Assembly: GCF_051304405.1 (NCBI RefSeq)
Contig: NZ_JBPPGG010000005.1
Coordinates: 1-64,000, forward strand
Direction: 5' to 3'
DNA from: Pedomonas sp051304405
GTDB lineage: Bacteria; Pseudomonadota; Alphaproteobacteria; Sphingomonadales; Sphingomonadaceae
Length of the DNA stretch: 64,000 bases
The notes under the pieces were generated by a model. It saw nothing but the letters and a program-made list of their open reading frames with translations, ran no database searches and was not told the DNA's origin. Below are positions 41,082 through 52,140 of the stretch, one piece after another (positions within the stretch are counted from its first letter, which is position 1; each line of letters opens with the position of its first letter). Position numbers and translations under genes: made by a program.

Positions 41082-41185
41082 TGGCGGGATTTCTCCCGTT
41101 GTCCAGAAGCTCTCCAGAAGGAGAGCAGGAATGCTGGAACTCGTCATCCTTCCGGCCTTGATGGTGCGCCGAATCACGGTTTCCC

Positions 41186-42286
41186 TCAAGATCCGGCTTG
41201 CCCCCGCGCCTTGCGGAACGAGCTACTGACGAGGTTGCGGCACAGCACCCACAGGCCGGTGTAGTTGGCGCGGTTGTAGGTGCCCCGGGTGCCGAACTGC
41301 TGCATGAGCGCGCGGTGCGCCTTGCCCAGGTTGTGGTAGGGCACCGAGGGCAGCAGGTGGTGCATGGCGTGGTAGCGCAGGCCGACCGGCGCCCAGAGGG
41401 CGGCGAGCGGGTTGGGCGGCGGCACGTTGGCGCTGTCGAGGAACTGCTCGGTGAGGGTCATCGGCTCGCCCTCGTTCTCCCACAGGTGGGCAACGAGGGT
41501 GCGGACCTGGTTCAGCACGGCCACGCCCGAGATCACGGCCATGACGGTCATCAGCACCGACCAGTGGACCACGCCCGTTGCGGTGAGCGCCAGCCAGCCG
41601 ATGGCGTAGAGGCTGGTGAGCGTCTCCCACAGCGGCCAGTCCTTGTGCGCCATGCGCTCCTTGGGGTCGCGGCGGAAAGCCGGGTTGATGACCAGCGACG
41701 AGTAGCGCTCCACCACGATGTGGCGGAACCGGGGCGACAGCAGCGAGAGCGGCGCCAGGATGCCGTAGCGCAGCAGCAGGCCCACCGGCGCCAGCGCCGA
41801 GGCCAGCAGGAACAGCGCCAGCATCCGCGGCGGCATCAGGGCCAGCGGCAGATATTCCGGGTCGCCTGCCGTGCCGTAGCGCGTGCGCGAGTGGTGGATG
41901 TTGTGCACGCCCTCGTACATGAACGAGGGGATCATCAGCGGCACGCCGACGATCAGGTTCCAGAAGCGGCGGAAGCCCGGCATGGCCCGCGGGTTGAGGT
42001 GGGACAGCTCGTGGATGAAGCCGAGCGCCCGGTAGAGCGCCAGCACGGCAAAGGCGCCGAAGGCCAGCTTCAGCCACACGCCGGCGGTGGCGATCGTCAG
42101 CGCGAGCGCGCCGTAGCCAAGGATCACGCAGGCCAGCAGATCGGTGTAATAGATGGCAGGATTGGGCTTGCCGAGGTCGCGCGCAATCTTGCCGGCCGCG
42201 CGCAGCAGTTCCTGGTCCTCGGTCGGACGGGCGACCGAAGCTTCGGCTTCCACCTCTGCGGCCTTTACTGCGGTGTAGGCGTTCAT
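41186..42286 (-). CDS. Membrane fatty acid desaturase family protein
   Basis: A 366-residue integral membrane di-iron enzyme. The three histidine boxes are HELSH (92-96), HNIHH (128-132) and HAMHH (near 313-317), matching the HxxxH / HxxHH / HxxHH pattern of acyl-lipid desaturases and related hydroxylases. Four or more hydrophobic segments flank them. It probably introduces a double bond or hydroxyl into membrane lipid chains; the substrate is not evident. It diverges from the marR gene across 210 bp, which makes regulation by that protein plausible. A terminator lies downstream. Confidence 0.9.
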   Translation of the reverse strand: MNAYTAVKAAEVEAEASVARPTEDQELLRAAGKIARDLGKPNPAIYYTDLLACVILGYGALALTIATAGVWLKLAFGAFAVLALYRALGFIHELSHLNPRAMPGFRRFWNLIVGVPLMIPSFMYEGVHNIHHSRTRYGTAGDPEYLPLALMPPRMLALFLLASALAPVGLLLRYGILAPLSLLSPRFRHIVVERYSSLVINPAFRRDPKERMAHKDWPLWETLTSLYAIGWLALTATGVVHWSVLMTVMAVISGVAVLNQVRTLVAHLWENEGEPMTLTEQFLDSANVPPPNPLAALWAPVGLRYHAMHHLLPSVPYHNLGKAHRALMQQFGTRGTYNRANYTGLWVLCRNLVSSSFRKARGQAGS

Positions 42287-42468
42287 CTCGCGCTTTCGAA
42301 CTGTGTTACTCGGGGGAGAGCGGCGGCTCGGCCGTCGCCTGCGCGCAGGGTCCGGCCTTTCCGCTCAGCCTGCACTCTCGCGCGGCCATGTGGCCACATT
42401 AGGACACAGATCGGGCCAAAGGGTGATGCTGGCAACGGCTTGACCCGGCGCGGGATCGGGAAGATACT

Positions 42469-42478
42469 TGCACATACA
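42469..42478 (+). promoter_or_regulatory. Half-site TGCACATACA ahead of marR
   Basis: This 10-mer matches 9 of 10 positions of the arm TGCATATACA found in the inverted repeat at 42995-43032, just downstream of the same regulator gene. It lies 18 bp before the marR start codon. Autoregulation by the MarR protein is inferred. Confidence 0.4.
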
Positions 42479-42496
42479 TCGAACGACGGAAGGGCG

Positions 42497-42940
42497 ATGA
42501 AGCCGACCTCGACCTACAGCCTGGATGACTGCTCCTGCCTGCGGCTGCGCAAGCTCGCGCGCCGGGTGACGCAGATCTATGACCACGCCCTTGCGCCCAC
42601 CGGCCTGTCCACCAACCAGTTCAGCCTGCTGGCCCACGTGTGGTTTCTGAAGAACCCCACGGTGTCCCAGCTGGGGGACCATCTGGTGATGGACCCCAGC
42701 ACTGTCACGCGCAACCTGCGCCCGCTGGTGGAGAAGGGCTGGATCAAGATGCAGGTGAGCGAGTCGGATCGCCGCCAGCGGGAAGCCAGCCTCACCGAGG
42801 CGGGGTTGAAGGCGCTGCGGGACGGCGTGCCCTACTGGGAGTCGGCGCAGGCCAGGCTGGTCGAGCTGCTGGGCGCGGCGGACGCTGCCTCCATGAACAC
42901 CACGCTCGACACCGCGCTCAGCCGCCTGCGCACCGCCTGA
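42497..42940 (+). CDS. MarR-family transcriptional regulator
   Basis: A 147-residue winged-helix regulator. The DNA-binding region is about residues 42-105: LSTNQFSLLAHVW, TVSQLGDHLVMDPSTVTRNLR (helix-turn-helix) and the wing VSESDRRQREASLTEAG. Family members are dimeric repressors that sense small phenolics, antibiotics, fatty-acid derivatives or oxidants. A Cys-x-Cys-like pair at the N-terminus (DDCSCLRLRK) could be redox-sensitive. It starts 210 bp from the divergent desaturase gene. ATG 42497 is preceded by AGGGCG. Effector unknown. Confidence 0.9.
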   Translation: MKPTSTYSLDDCSCLRLRKLARRVTQIYDHALAPTGLSTNQFSLLAHVWFLKNPTVSQLGDHLVMDPSTVTRNLRPLVEKGWIKMQVSESDRRQREASLTEAGLKALRDGVPYWESAQARLVELLGAADAASMNTTLDTALSRLRTA

Positions 42941-42994
42941 CCTTCCATTGTTGCTGCCACGGAAACACAGGGTCTCTCCAGCAGGGCCGATAAC

Positions 42995-43032
42995 TGCATA
43001 TACAAACATCTCCGGATATGGTTGTATATGCA
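42995..43032. promoter_or_regulatory. Long inverted repeat TGCATATACAA ... TTGTATATGCA
   Basis: A perfect 11-bp inverted repeat, 42995-43005 and 43022-43032, with a 16-bp spacer. It is AT-rich within GC-rich surroundings and lies about 100 bp upstream of the small secreted-protein gene at 43131. It resembles an operator pair; the MarR protein encoded just upstream is the natural candidate to bind it. Confidence 0.5.
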
Positions 43033-43130
43033 CGCAATGGCGCTCCGGCCGGATCTCCGGTTGAGTCTCCGGCTGAGTCTCCGGTCGCGCCGCCAGGTCA
43101 ACCGCTCGCAGGGAAAGAAGGAGAGACGAC

Positions 43131-43511
43131 ATGCCCAACACGTCCCGCCGTCAGACTGGGGTGCAGAATGTTGTATCGGTTTCGTCGCTTACGACCTTTG
43201 CGGCTGCTGCGGTGTGCGCTCTGACTGTCATCGGCCTGTCCCGTCCCGCCCTGGCCGATGACCAGTCCCGCGCGGTTGCGGCGTGCATCCGCTCGGTCGC
43301 GCATCAGGTGGACGAGGCGACGGCCTCCGGCCTGAGCCTCGACCGCATCGGTGGCGGCGGGCGGCGCTACAAGGTCTGGCTCGCCGCGCCCCGGGGCGAG
43401 GAGGACAGCGCCCGCCGCTTCTACTGCCGCATCAAGCGCAGCGGCGAGGTGGAGGAGGTGACCGCCCTCAATGCGGACGGCAGCCCGAACCAGATGCTGG
43501 CCGCACGGTAA
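43131..43511 (+). CDS. Small secreted protein, unknown function
   Basis: A 126-residue protein. A long N-terminal region (about 1-42) contains a hydrophobic stretch ending at SRPALADD, a likely signal peptidase I site. The mature part is about 84 residues with two cysteines (AACIRSV and FYCRIKR), possibly forming a disulfide, and no known domain. GAAGGAGAG precedes ATG 43131. It is likely controlled with, or by, the MarR protein encoded upstream. A strong terminator follows. Confidence 0.72.
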   Translation: MPNTSRRQTGVQNVVSVSSLTTFAAAAVCALTVIGLSRPALADDQSRAVAACIRSVAHQVDEATASGLSLDRIGGGGRRYKVWLAAPRGEEDSARRFYCRIKRSGEVEEVTALNADGSPNQMLAAR

Positions 43512-43583
43512 GGGGCTGATTTGTCTGCGTTTCGTGTCGCGTGAGGGTTGTGGACCCTCCTGGTAACCGCTCGGAACTGTGCC

Positions 43584-43620
43584 GGGCCGCACGCTTCATC
43601 AGGTGTGCGGCCCTTTTTTT
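43584..43620 (+). terminator. Terminator of the small secreted-protein gene
   Basis: A 9-bp perfect GC stem (43584-43592 with 43605-43613) and a 12-nt loop are followed directly by TTTTTTT. A textbook rho-independent terminator 72 bp after the stop codon. Confidence 0.88.
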
Positions 43621-43637
43621 CAGGGCGTCATAAAGAA

Positions 43638-43677
43638 AACGGCCGTGTTTCCAGGGGCTTCCGGAAACACGGCCGTT
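43638..43677 (-). terminator. Terminator of acnA
   Basis: A perfect 15-bp stem (43638-43652 with 43663-43677) and a 10-nt loop. On the minus strand it is followed by TTCTTTATG after the stem's TT, fitting rho-independent termination of acnA, 55 bp beyond its stop. Confidence 0.85.
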
Positions 43678-43690
43678 CCAGCGCAGGGGC

Positions 43691-43717
43691 GTGCAGAGGG
43701 TTTGAAACCCTCTGCAC
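43691..43717. terminator. Perfect 13-bp near-loopless palindrome beside acnA
   Basis: Arms 43691-43703 and 43705-43717 are perfectly complementary around a single base, so the whole element is a 27-bp odd palindrome with a GCAGAGGG core. It sits between the acnA stop and its terminator, and belongs to the short-loop hairpin family seen at other gene ends. Confidence 0.6.
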
Positions 43718-43731
43718 CTATCCCCGAAACG

Positions 43732-46419
<2,688 letters not shown>

Positions 46420-46932
46420 ACCTGCTCTCCTTGAATGTACGAAATGCACGTGTCCGATCCGTCGCCGGCCTTTTGCCGCAATGCAGCGCACTTGTGAAGG
46501 GCTGGCAGACGCACCTCCGCTGTGCAGGAACGCGCAGTTTTCCCGCAACCCGGGCCTGAAAGGCCCGCTGGCGCGGAAAACGTGCCGCTCGGCCGCACGC
46601 AACCCAAGGCACACAACGCAAAGCGCAAGGCGCGGCGCGGGTTCCCGAACCGGCCCGGTAACGTGTTGGTCGAACGTACAAGTTTCGCTGGCGTTGCGAC
46701 CCGATTCGGGAATATTTTTGCAGCGAGGCAGATCTGCCGGACTTGGACCATCGGGACGCGGACTTCGGGGGACAAGACGCATGGCGCAATGGGCAGGGAA
46801 CGCAGCCGCTTCTCCGCCAGGGGCGCGTCTGCCTTCGTGCCGGTGGTGCAAACTATCGATACTTCCTCTCGCCGTGGTTGCTTGCTTCCAGAATGGGCTT
46901 GTCCTGACAAGCTCCGGCGCTAGGGTGCGCCC
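46420..46932. other. Gene-free divergent region between acnA and ccmA
   Basis: No ORF here has convincing features. The 513 bp must hold the promoters of acnA (-) and the ccm operon (+). Visible structures are an extended imperfect hairpin at 46537-46581 (outer arms GTTTTCC/GGAAAAC, inner perfect arms CGGGCCT/AGGCCCG) and a 12-bp palindrome GGCAGATCTGCC at 46727-46738. An AT-rich patch AATATTTTTG at 46711-46720 may be part of a promoter. Confidence 0.55.
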
Positions 46933-47541
46933 ATGACTGCATCTCCCCCCTTGTCGCTGCGCGCCGAGGCCTTGGTCTGCCGGCGCGGCGGCCGCACTGT
47001 CTTTACGGATGTGAGCCTTGCCGTTGCGCCCGGCGCGGCGCTGCTGGTGACCGGGCCGAACGGCGCCGGCAAGTCCAGCCTGCTCAAGCTGCTGGCGGGG
47101 ACGCTGCGCCCGGAGGCGGGCGTCATCGAGCGGCCCGAGCGCATCGCCTATCTCGGTCATGACAATGCGCTGAAGCCGGTGCTCACCGTGGCGGAAAACC
47201 TGCTGTTCTGGGCCGGGCTTGGTGCGCCGTCGCGCCGGGAGGCGCTGGCCCGCGCCGAGGCCGCCGCGGCGGCGGTGGGCATCGCGCCGCTGTGGGATGT
47301 GCCGGCGCGGCTGCTGTCCTCCGGCCAGAAGCGGCGCACGGCGCTGGCGCGGGTGCTGGCCAGCAACGCCGCGCTCTGGCTGCTGGACGAGCCCACGGTC
47401 GGGCTGGACGCAGCCTCGGTCGAGCGGCTCGGGCCGGTCTTCGCGCGGCACCGGGCCGGGGGCGGCATGATCGTCGCCACCAGCCACACCCCCCTGCCGC
47501 TGGGCGACGCGGACGTTCTGGAGCTGGGAGGCCGGGCATGA
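46933..47541 (+). CDS. ccmA: Cytochrome c maturation ATPase CcmA
   Basis: A 202-residue ABC ATPase. Walker A is GPNGAGKSS, the signature is SSGQKRRTALARVL, and Walker B is LWLLDEPTVGLD. CcmA forms the CcmABCD complex that releases haem-loaded CcmE. It starts the nine-gene ccm operon and overlaps ccmB by 4 bp. The RBS before ATG 46933 is weak. Confidence 0.94.
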   Translation: MTASPPLSLRAEALVCRRGGRTVFTDVSLAVAPGAALLVTGPNGAGKSSLLKLLAGTLRPEAGVIERPERIAYLGHDNALKPVLTVAENLLFWAGLGAPSRREALARAEAAAAAVGIAPLWDVPARLLSSGQKRRTALARVLASNAALWLLDEPTVGLDAASVERLGPVFARHRAGGGMIVATSHTPLPLGDADVLELGGRA

Positions 47542-48194
47542 GCGGGGGCGTCTTCACCCTCGTCGGGCGCGAGCTGGCGCTGGTGTGGGCCGAGCGCGGC
47601 GGCGGCGCCATCGCGCTCATCTTCTTCGTCATCGTCGGCAGCCTGTTCCCCTTCGCCGTCGGACCGGAGCCGCAGGTCTTGCTGCGGATCGCCCCGGGCA
47701 TCATATGGGTATCGGCGCTGCTCGCCTGCCTTCTCAGCCTCGAGCGGCTGTTCCAGCCTGACGCGGAGGACGGCACGCTGGAGCAGCTGGTGGTCTCGGG
47801 CCAGAGCCTCGAGTCCGTCGCTGTGGCGAAGATGATCGCCCACTGGCTCACCACGGCCCTGCCGCTCGTGATTTTGACTCCGATCATGGCGGCCATGCTC
47901 AATGCGCCTGTAGAAGTGTGGGGCACGTTGCTGCTGGGGCTGCTTCTGGGAACCCCGGCGCTGTCGGCCATCGGGTCGGTGGCGGCGGCGCTCACGGTCG
48001 GCGTGCGGCGGGGCGGGGTGCTGATCAGCCTGCTGGTCCTGCCGCTGGCGGTGCCCACGCTCATCTTCGGGGTGGGCGTCTCCGATCCCCTGGCGGGCGC
48101 TTCGGCGCTCAAATGGCTGGCGGCGACCACCCTTCTGGCTTTGGCGGTGAGCCCATTCGCCGCAGCCGCGGGGCTCCGCGCAGCGATGGAATAG
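47538..48194 (+). CDS. ccmB: Cytochrome c maturation membrane protein CcmB
   Basis: A 218-residue inner-membrane protein with six hydrophobic helices, the permease-like partner of CcmA. The N-terminal GRELALVWAERGGGAIALI and LERLFQPDAEDGTLEQL are typical CcmB blocks. The ATGA overlap with ccmA sets the start at 47538; a longer start would lie inside ccmA. ccmC follows after 19 bp. Confidence 0.94.
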   Translation: MSGGVFTLVGRELALVWAERGGGAIALIFFVIVGSLFPFAVGPEPQVLLRIAPGIIWVSALLACLLSLERLFQPDAEDGTLEQLVVSGQSLESVAVAKMIAHWLTTALPLVILTPIMAAMLNAPVEVWGTLLLGLLLGTPALSAIGSVAAALTVGVRRGGVLISLLVLPLAVPTLIFGVGVSDPLAGASALKWLAATTLLALAVSPFAAAAGLRAAME

Positions 48195-48213
48195 TGATAT
48201 ACGGCGCGCACCT

Positions 48214-48948
48214 ATGCACAGATTCGCAAACCCAGCCCGTTTTCTCCGCATTGCGCGCGCGGTGCAGCCGTGGACGGCGGCGGCGATGGCCGTGGCCTTC
48301 GCGGTGGGGCTCTACTATGCGCTGGTGGCCAGCCCGATCGACTACCTCCAGCGCGACACGGTGCGGATCATGTATGTGCATGTGCCGGCGGCGTGGATGG
48401 CCCTCGGCGCCTACTCGACCATTGCCATCGCGAGCCTGGTCTCCATCGTCTGGCGGCATCCGCTGGCGGATGTCTGCGCCCGGGCGGCGGCACCCATCGG
48501 CGCGGTGTTCACGGCCATCTGCCTGATCACCGGTTCATTTTGGGGAAAGCCAACCTGGGGTACATGGTGGCAGTGGGATGCACGCATGACCTCGGTCCTG
48601 GTGCTGCTGTTCGTGTATCTGGGGTACATGGCGCTCTGGTCGGCTTTCGACGATCGCCAGCGGGCGGCACGTGCCGCGTCGATTCTGGCGCTCGTGGGCG
48701 CCATCAATTTGCCGATTATCAAGTTCTCGGTTGACTGGTGGAACACCCTGCATCAGCCGGCAAGCGTTTTCAGGCGCGGCGGGCCCACCATTCACCCGGA
48801 CATGCTCGTCCCTCTGTTGGTTATGGCGTTGGCGTACCTCCTGTTCTTCGTCACCACGCTCCTCATGCGAATGCGGGCGGAATTGGCGGCCCAGCGTCTC
48901 GAAGTTGCCGCCGAACGGCGGGCCCTGGCGTTAGAAGGCGCAGAATGA
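48214..48948 (+). CDS. ccmC: Haem exporter / maturation protein CcmC
   Basis: A 244-residue inner-membrane protein with six helices. The tryptophan-rich WWD haem-handling motif is WGTWWQWDARMTS (115-127). Haem-ligand histidines are expected at His56 (YVHVPAAW) and in NTLHQPAS. CcmC loads haem onto CcmE in the periplasm. Its stop overlaps ccmD by ATGA. Confidence 0.96.
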   Translation: MHRFANPARFLRIARAVQPWTAAAMAVAFAVGLYYALVASPIDYLQRDTVRIMYVHVPAAWMALGAYSTIAIASLVSIVWRHPLADVCARAAAPIGAVFTAICLITGSFWGKPTWGTWWQWDARMTSVLVLLFVYLGYMALWSAFDDRQRAARAASILALVGAINLPIIKFSVDWWNTLHQPASVFRRGGPTIHPDMLVPLLVMALAYLLFFVTTLLMRMRAELAAQRLEVAAERRALALEGAE

Positions 48949-49118
48949 ACGAGTTCTTTTCGATGGGAGGTTATGCCGCATACGTCTGGACGGCGTATGC
49001 AGTGACCGCGATCGGACTGGCGGGCCTGGGCCTGGCCAGCTGGCGGCGCATGCGCGCGCTGGAGAGCAGGGCGGACCGCCTGCGGGCGGCGCGCCGGTCG
49101 GAGCGGGGGCAGGCATGA
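48945..49118 (+). CDS. ccmD: Small haem-exporter subunit CcmD
   Basis: A 57-residue protein with one transmembrane helix (about 11-32) and a basic C-terminal tail (ASWRRMRALESRADRLRAAR). The N-terminal FFSMGGYAAYVWTAYAV matches CcmD, which stabilises CcmC and helps release holo-CcmE. Both ends overlap neighbours by ATGA. It is easy to miss because of its size, but its position and sequence are clear. Confidence 0.92.
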   Translation: MNEFFSMGGYAAYVWTAYAVTAIGLAGLGLASWRRMRALESRADRLRAARRSERGQA

Positions 49119-49567
49119 AGGCCAAGCATCAGCGGCTGGTTCTGGTGGGTCTGGCGGCGCTGGCCGTCGGCGGCGCGGCGGCCCTCGGCTTCTCCGCCCT
49201 CAACGATACCATGACCTATTTCTATTCGCCCACCGATGTGGTGACCAAGGGCGTGGAGCCCGGCCAGTCCATTCGCCTCGGCGGGCTGGTCGAGGCGGGC
49301 TCGGTGCGCCACGAGGCGGACGGCCTGACGCTGGCCTTTACCGTTACCGACACCGCCAACTCCGTGCCGGTGCGCTATCGCGGGCTGGTGCCTGACCTGT
49401 TCAAGGAAGGGCAGGGCGTGGTGGCCGAGGGCAAGTTCGACCCTGCGGGCGTGTTCCTGGCGCAGTCGCTGCTCGCCAAGCACGACGAGAACTACATGCC
49501 GCCCGAGGTGGCCGATTCCATCAAGCGCGCCGGCGAATGGAAGCCGGCGACGCAGGCCGGGAGCTGA
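49115..49567 (+). CDS. ccmE: Haem chaperone CcmE
   Basis: A 150-residue periplasmic, membrane-anchored protein. A single N-terminal helix (about 8-25) is followed by an OB-fold. The haem is bound covalently by His123 in LLAKHDENYMPPEV, with Tyr127 four residues on, as in the His-x3-Tyr family motif. It shuttles haem from CcmC to CcmF/H. ATG 49115 overlaps the ccmD stop by ATGA. Confidence 0.97.
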   Translation: MKAKHQRLVLVGLAALAVGGAAALGFSALNDTMTYFYSPTDVVTKGVEPGQSIRLGGLVEAGSVRHEADGLTLAFTVTDTANSVPVRYRGLVPDLFKEGQGVVAEGKFDPAGVFLAQSLLAKHDENYMPPEVADSIKRAGEWKPATQAGS

Positions 49568-49568
49568 C

Positions 49569-51575
49569 ATGATCGCCGAGATCGGACATTTCAGCCTCTG
49601 GCTCGCCCTGGCGGTCGCCGTCTGCCAGTTCCTGCTGCCGGCCATCGGCTTCCGCCGGGATGATGACCGTCTGCGGGCCGTTGCCGTGCCGGCGGCGCAG
49701 GCCCAGCTGCTGCTGGCGCTGGTGAGCTTCGGCGCGCTGGTGTGGTGCTTCTGGGCGTCCGACTTCTCCGTCCGGATCGTCGCCGCCAACAGCCACACCC
49801 TGAAGCCGACGCTCTACAAGATCACCGGCGTGTGGGCCAACCACGAGGGCTCCATGCTGCTGTGGGTGACGATCCTGGCCCTGTCCGGCTGGGCGGTCGC
49901 CACCTTCGAGCGCAGCCTGAGCGAGCGGTTGCGGACCCGCGTGCTTGGCGTGCAGGCGCTCATCGCCATCGGCTTCTACCTGTTCCTGCTGGTATCCTCG
50001 AACCCGTTCGAGCGGCTGCTGCCCGCGCCGAGCGAGGGCAACGGCCTCAATCCGCTGTTGCAGGACCCCGGCCTCGCCTTCCATCCGCCCATGCTCTACC
50101 TGGGCTATGTGGGGCTCTCGGTCACCTTCTCCTTTGCTGTCGCCGCGCTTGTGGAAAACAACGTGACGCCGGACTGGGCGCGGCGCATGCGCCCGTGGGT
50201 GCTGGCCGCGTGGGCGGCGCTTACCGGCGGCCTTGCGCTCGGCTCCTGGTGGGCCTACTACGAGCTGGGCTGGGGCGGCTGGTGGTTCTGGGATCCGGTG
50301 GAGAACGCCGCGCTCATGCCGTGGCTGGCAGCGACCGCGCTGCTGCACTCGACGCTCGTGCTGGAGAAGCGCGATGCCCTGCGCAACTGGACGGTGCTGC
50401 TGGCGGTGCTGGCCTTCTCCCTGTCCATGATCGGCACCTTCGTCGTGCGCTCGGGGCTCCTGACCTCGGTCCATTCCTTCGCGGTCGATCCCGAGCGCGG
50501 CCTGTTCATCCTCGGGTTGCTTGCCCTCTATATCGGCGGGGCGCTGACGCTCTACGCCTGGCGCGCGGGCACGGTGGAAGCAGGCGCAACCTTCGCCGCC
50601 ACCAGCCGCGAAGGCGCGCTGGTCATCAACAACCTGCTGCTGGCGACGATCCTCGGCACCGTGTTCCTCGGCACCCTCTACCCCATGGCGCTGGAAGCCG
50701 TGTCGGGGGAGAAGATCTCCGTCGGCGCGCCCTATTTCAACGCCACCTTCCGTCCGCTGATGGCGCCGCTCGTGGTGCTGATGGCGGTGGGCCCGTTCCT
50801 GCCCTGGCGCAAGGCGGCAGGCGGGCGGCGCACGGCCCGCCGTCTGGCCATGCCGCTGCTCCTGGCCGTGCTGGCCGTGCTGACCGTCTACGCCTTTGCC
50901 GATACGCGTGGCGCGTGGGCGCTCATCGGCATAGGCCTTGCGGCGTGGCTGGCGGCCAGCGTGTTCGCCGACATCGCCCGCCAGTGCCGTCTCGGCCGGG
51001 GCACGCTGCGCCTGTTCTGGGGGCGGCTGATCCGTCAGCCCCGCGCCATGTTCGGCATGTGGCTCGCCCATCTGGGCGTGGCGGTCGCCATTTTCGGCGC
51101 AACCGCGTCGGGCGCGTGGGAGCGGGAGGTGATGACGACCCTTGAGCCCGGCCAGCCGGTCATGGTTGGCCCCTACGCCTTCACGCTGACCGAGGTGATG
51201 CCGGTTGCGGGCAAGAACTTCACCGCCATCCAGGGCCGGTTCGACGTGCGGCAGGGCGAGAAGCTGGTGGCCACCGTCAAGCCGCAGTCCCGCACTTATA
51301 CCAGCCCGCCGATGGAAACCACCGAGGCCGGTATTGCCCCGCTGTGGGGCGGTGATATCTACGCCGTACTTGGCAAGCCGGACGGGCGCGGCGGCTGGCA
51401 GGTGCGCCTGCACTGGAAGCCGTTCATGCCGTGGGTCTGGTATGGGGCGGCGCTGATGATGCTGGGCGGTGTCGTCTCGATGCTCGACCGGCGGCGGTCG
51501 CGGGTGGCGCTGTTGCAGCCCCATCGGCCTGCCGTCGCGGAAGCGGAGCAGAAGATTCCGCTGGCTGCCGAGTAG
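49569..51575 (+). CDS. ccmF: Haem lyase subunit CcmF
   Basis: A 668-residue membrane protein with about 15 hydrophobic helices. The tryptophan-rich motif WWFWDPVENAALMPW (around residue 240) and the preceding GNG and GYVGLSVTFSFAV blocks are characteristic. CcmF with CcmH and CcmI ligates haem to apocytochrome c. It starts 1 bp after ccmE and reaches full family length. Confidence 0.96.
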   Translation: MIAEIGHFSLWLALAVAVCQFLLPAIGFRRDDDRLRAVAVPAAQAQLLLALVSFGALVWCFWASDFSVRIVAANSHTLKPTLYKITGVWANHEGSMLLWVTILALSGWAVATFERSLSERLRTRVLGVQALIAIGFYLFLLVSSNPFERLLPAPSEGNGLNPLLQDPGLAFHPPMLYLGYVGLSVTFSFAVAALVENNVTPDWARRMRPWVLAAWAALTGGLALGSWWAYYELGWGGWWFWDPVENAALMPWLAATALLHSTLVLEKRDALRNWTVLLAVLAFSLSMIGTFVVRSGLLTSVHSFAVDPERGLFILGLLALYIGGALTLYAWRAGTVEAGATFAATSREGALVINNLLLATILGTVFLGTLYPMALEAVSGEKISVGAPYFNATFRPLMAPLVVLMAVGPFLPWRKAAGGRRTARRLAMPLLLAVLAVLTVYAFADTRGAWALIGIGLAAWLAASVFADIARQCRLGRGTLRLFWGRLIRQPRAMFGMWLAHLGVAVAIFGATASGAWEREVMTTLEPGQPVMVGPYAFTLTEVMPVAGKNFTAIQGRFDVRQGEKLVATVKPQSRTYTSPPMETTEAGIAPLWGGDIYAVLGKPDGRGGWQVRLHWKPFMPWVWYGAALMMLGGVVSMLDRRRSRVALLQPHRPAVAEAEQKIPLAAE

Positions 51576-51594
51576 CCGCTGATTGGGAGTGTGC

Positions 51595-52140
51595 ATGTCT
51601 CTGGGTCGCAAGCTGCTGGTTGGGTTGCCGGTTCTGGTGCTTTTGGCGCTGGTGGCTGTCTCGTTCGTCTATCTGGGCCGGGGCGGCAGCTCGGTTGCGC
51701 CCTCCGCGCTCATCGGCCAGAGCGCGCCGCAGTTCGATCTGGCAGGCTATGACGCCGAGCATCCCGGCCTCTCCGACGTGGATCTCCGCCAGGGCAGCGT
51801 GACGCTGGTCAACGTGTTCGGCTCGTGGTGCGTGCCCTGCATTGCCGAGCTGCCGCAGCTGCGGGCGCTGGCAGAGGAGCATGGCGTCACCATCCATGCC
51901 ATTGCCTGGAAGGACAAGCCGGAGAAGATGGCGCAGGTCTTTGCCGAGCACGGCAATCCCTTCCGCCGCATCGGCATGGACAATGACGGCCGCGCCGCCA
52001 TTGCCTGGGGCATCTCCGGCGTGCCGGAGACCTTCGTGGTGGCCGGTGACGGCACGGTGCTCTACCGCCATCTGGGGGACATCCGGCCGGAGCACATTCC
52101 GGTTCTGCTCAGCGTCATTGCCGAGGCGCAGAAGCAATGA
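51595..52140 (+). CDS. ccmG: Thiol:disulfide interchange protein CcmG (DsbE)
   Basis: A 181-residue membrane-anchored thioredoxin. An N-terminal helix (about 7-26) is followed by a TlpA-like fold with the active site GSWCVPC (Cys79, Cys82). The ISGVPETFVV cis-Pro loop follows. It keeps the CXXCH cysteines of apocytochrome reduced. ATG 51595 follows TTGGGAGTG; an upstream GTG-type start has no support. The stop overlaps ccmH by ATGA. Confidence 0.95.
   Translation: MSLGRKLLVGLPVLVLLALVAVSFVYLGRGGSSVAPSALIGQSAPQFDLAGYDAEHPGLSDVDLRQGSVTLVNVFGSWCVPCIAELPQLRALAEEHGVTIHAIAWKDKPEKMAQVFAEHGNPFRRIGMDNDGRAAIAWGISGVPETFVVAGDGTVLYRHLGDIRPEHIPVLLSVIAEAQKQ

Larger units (their letters stand above)
40643..41185. 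other. Gene-free stretch between htpG and the desaturase gene
   Basis: This 543-bp convergent gap contains no ORF I can support. It holds an htpG-proximal hairpin (40667-40693), a small hairpin with 6-bp arms TGGTCG/CGACCA (40918-40934), an AT-rich segment with the 10-bp palindrome GAATTAATTC (40987-40996) inside two CATTGAATT copies, and the desaturase terminator (41051-41081). Short ORFs of 60-70 codons here have no recognisable features. Confidence 0.6.
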
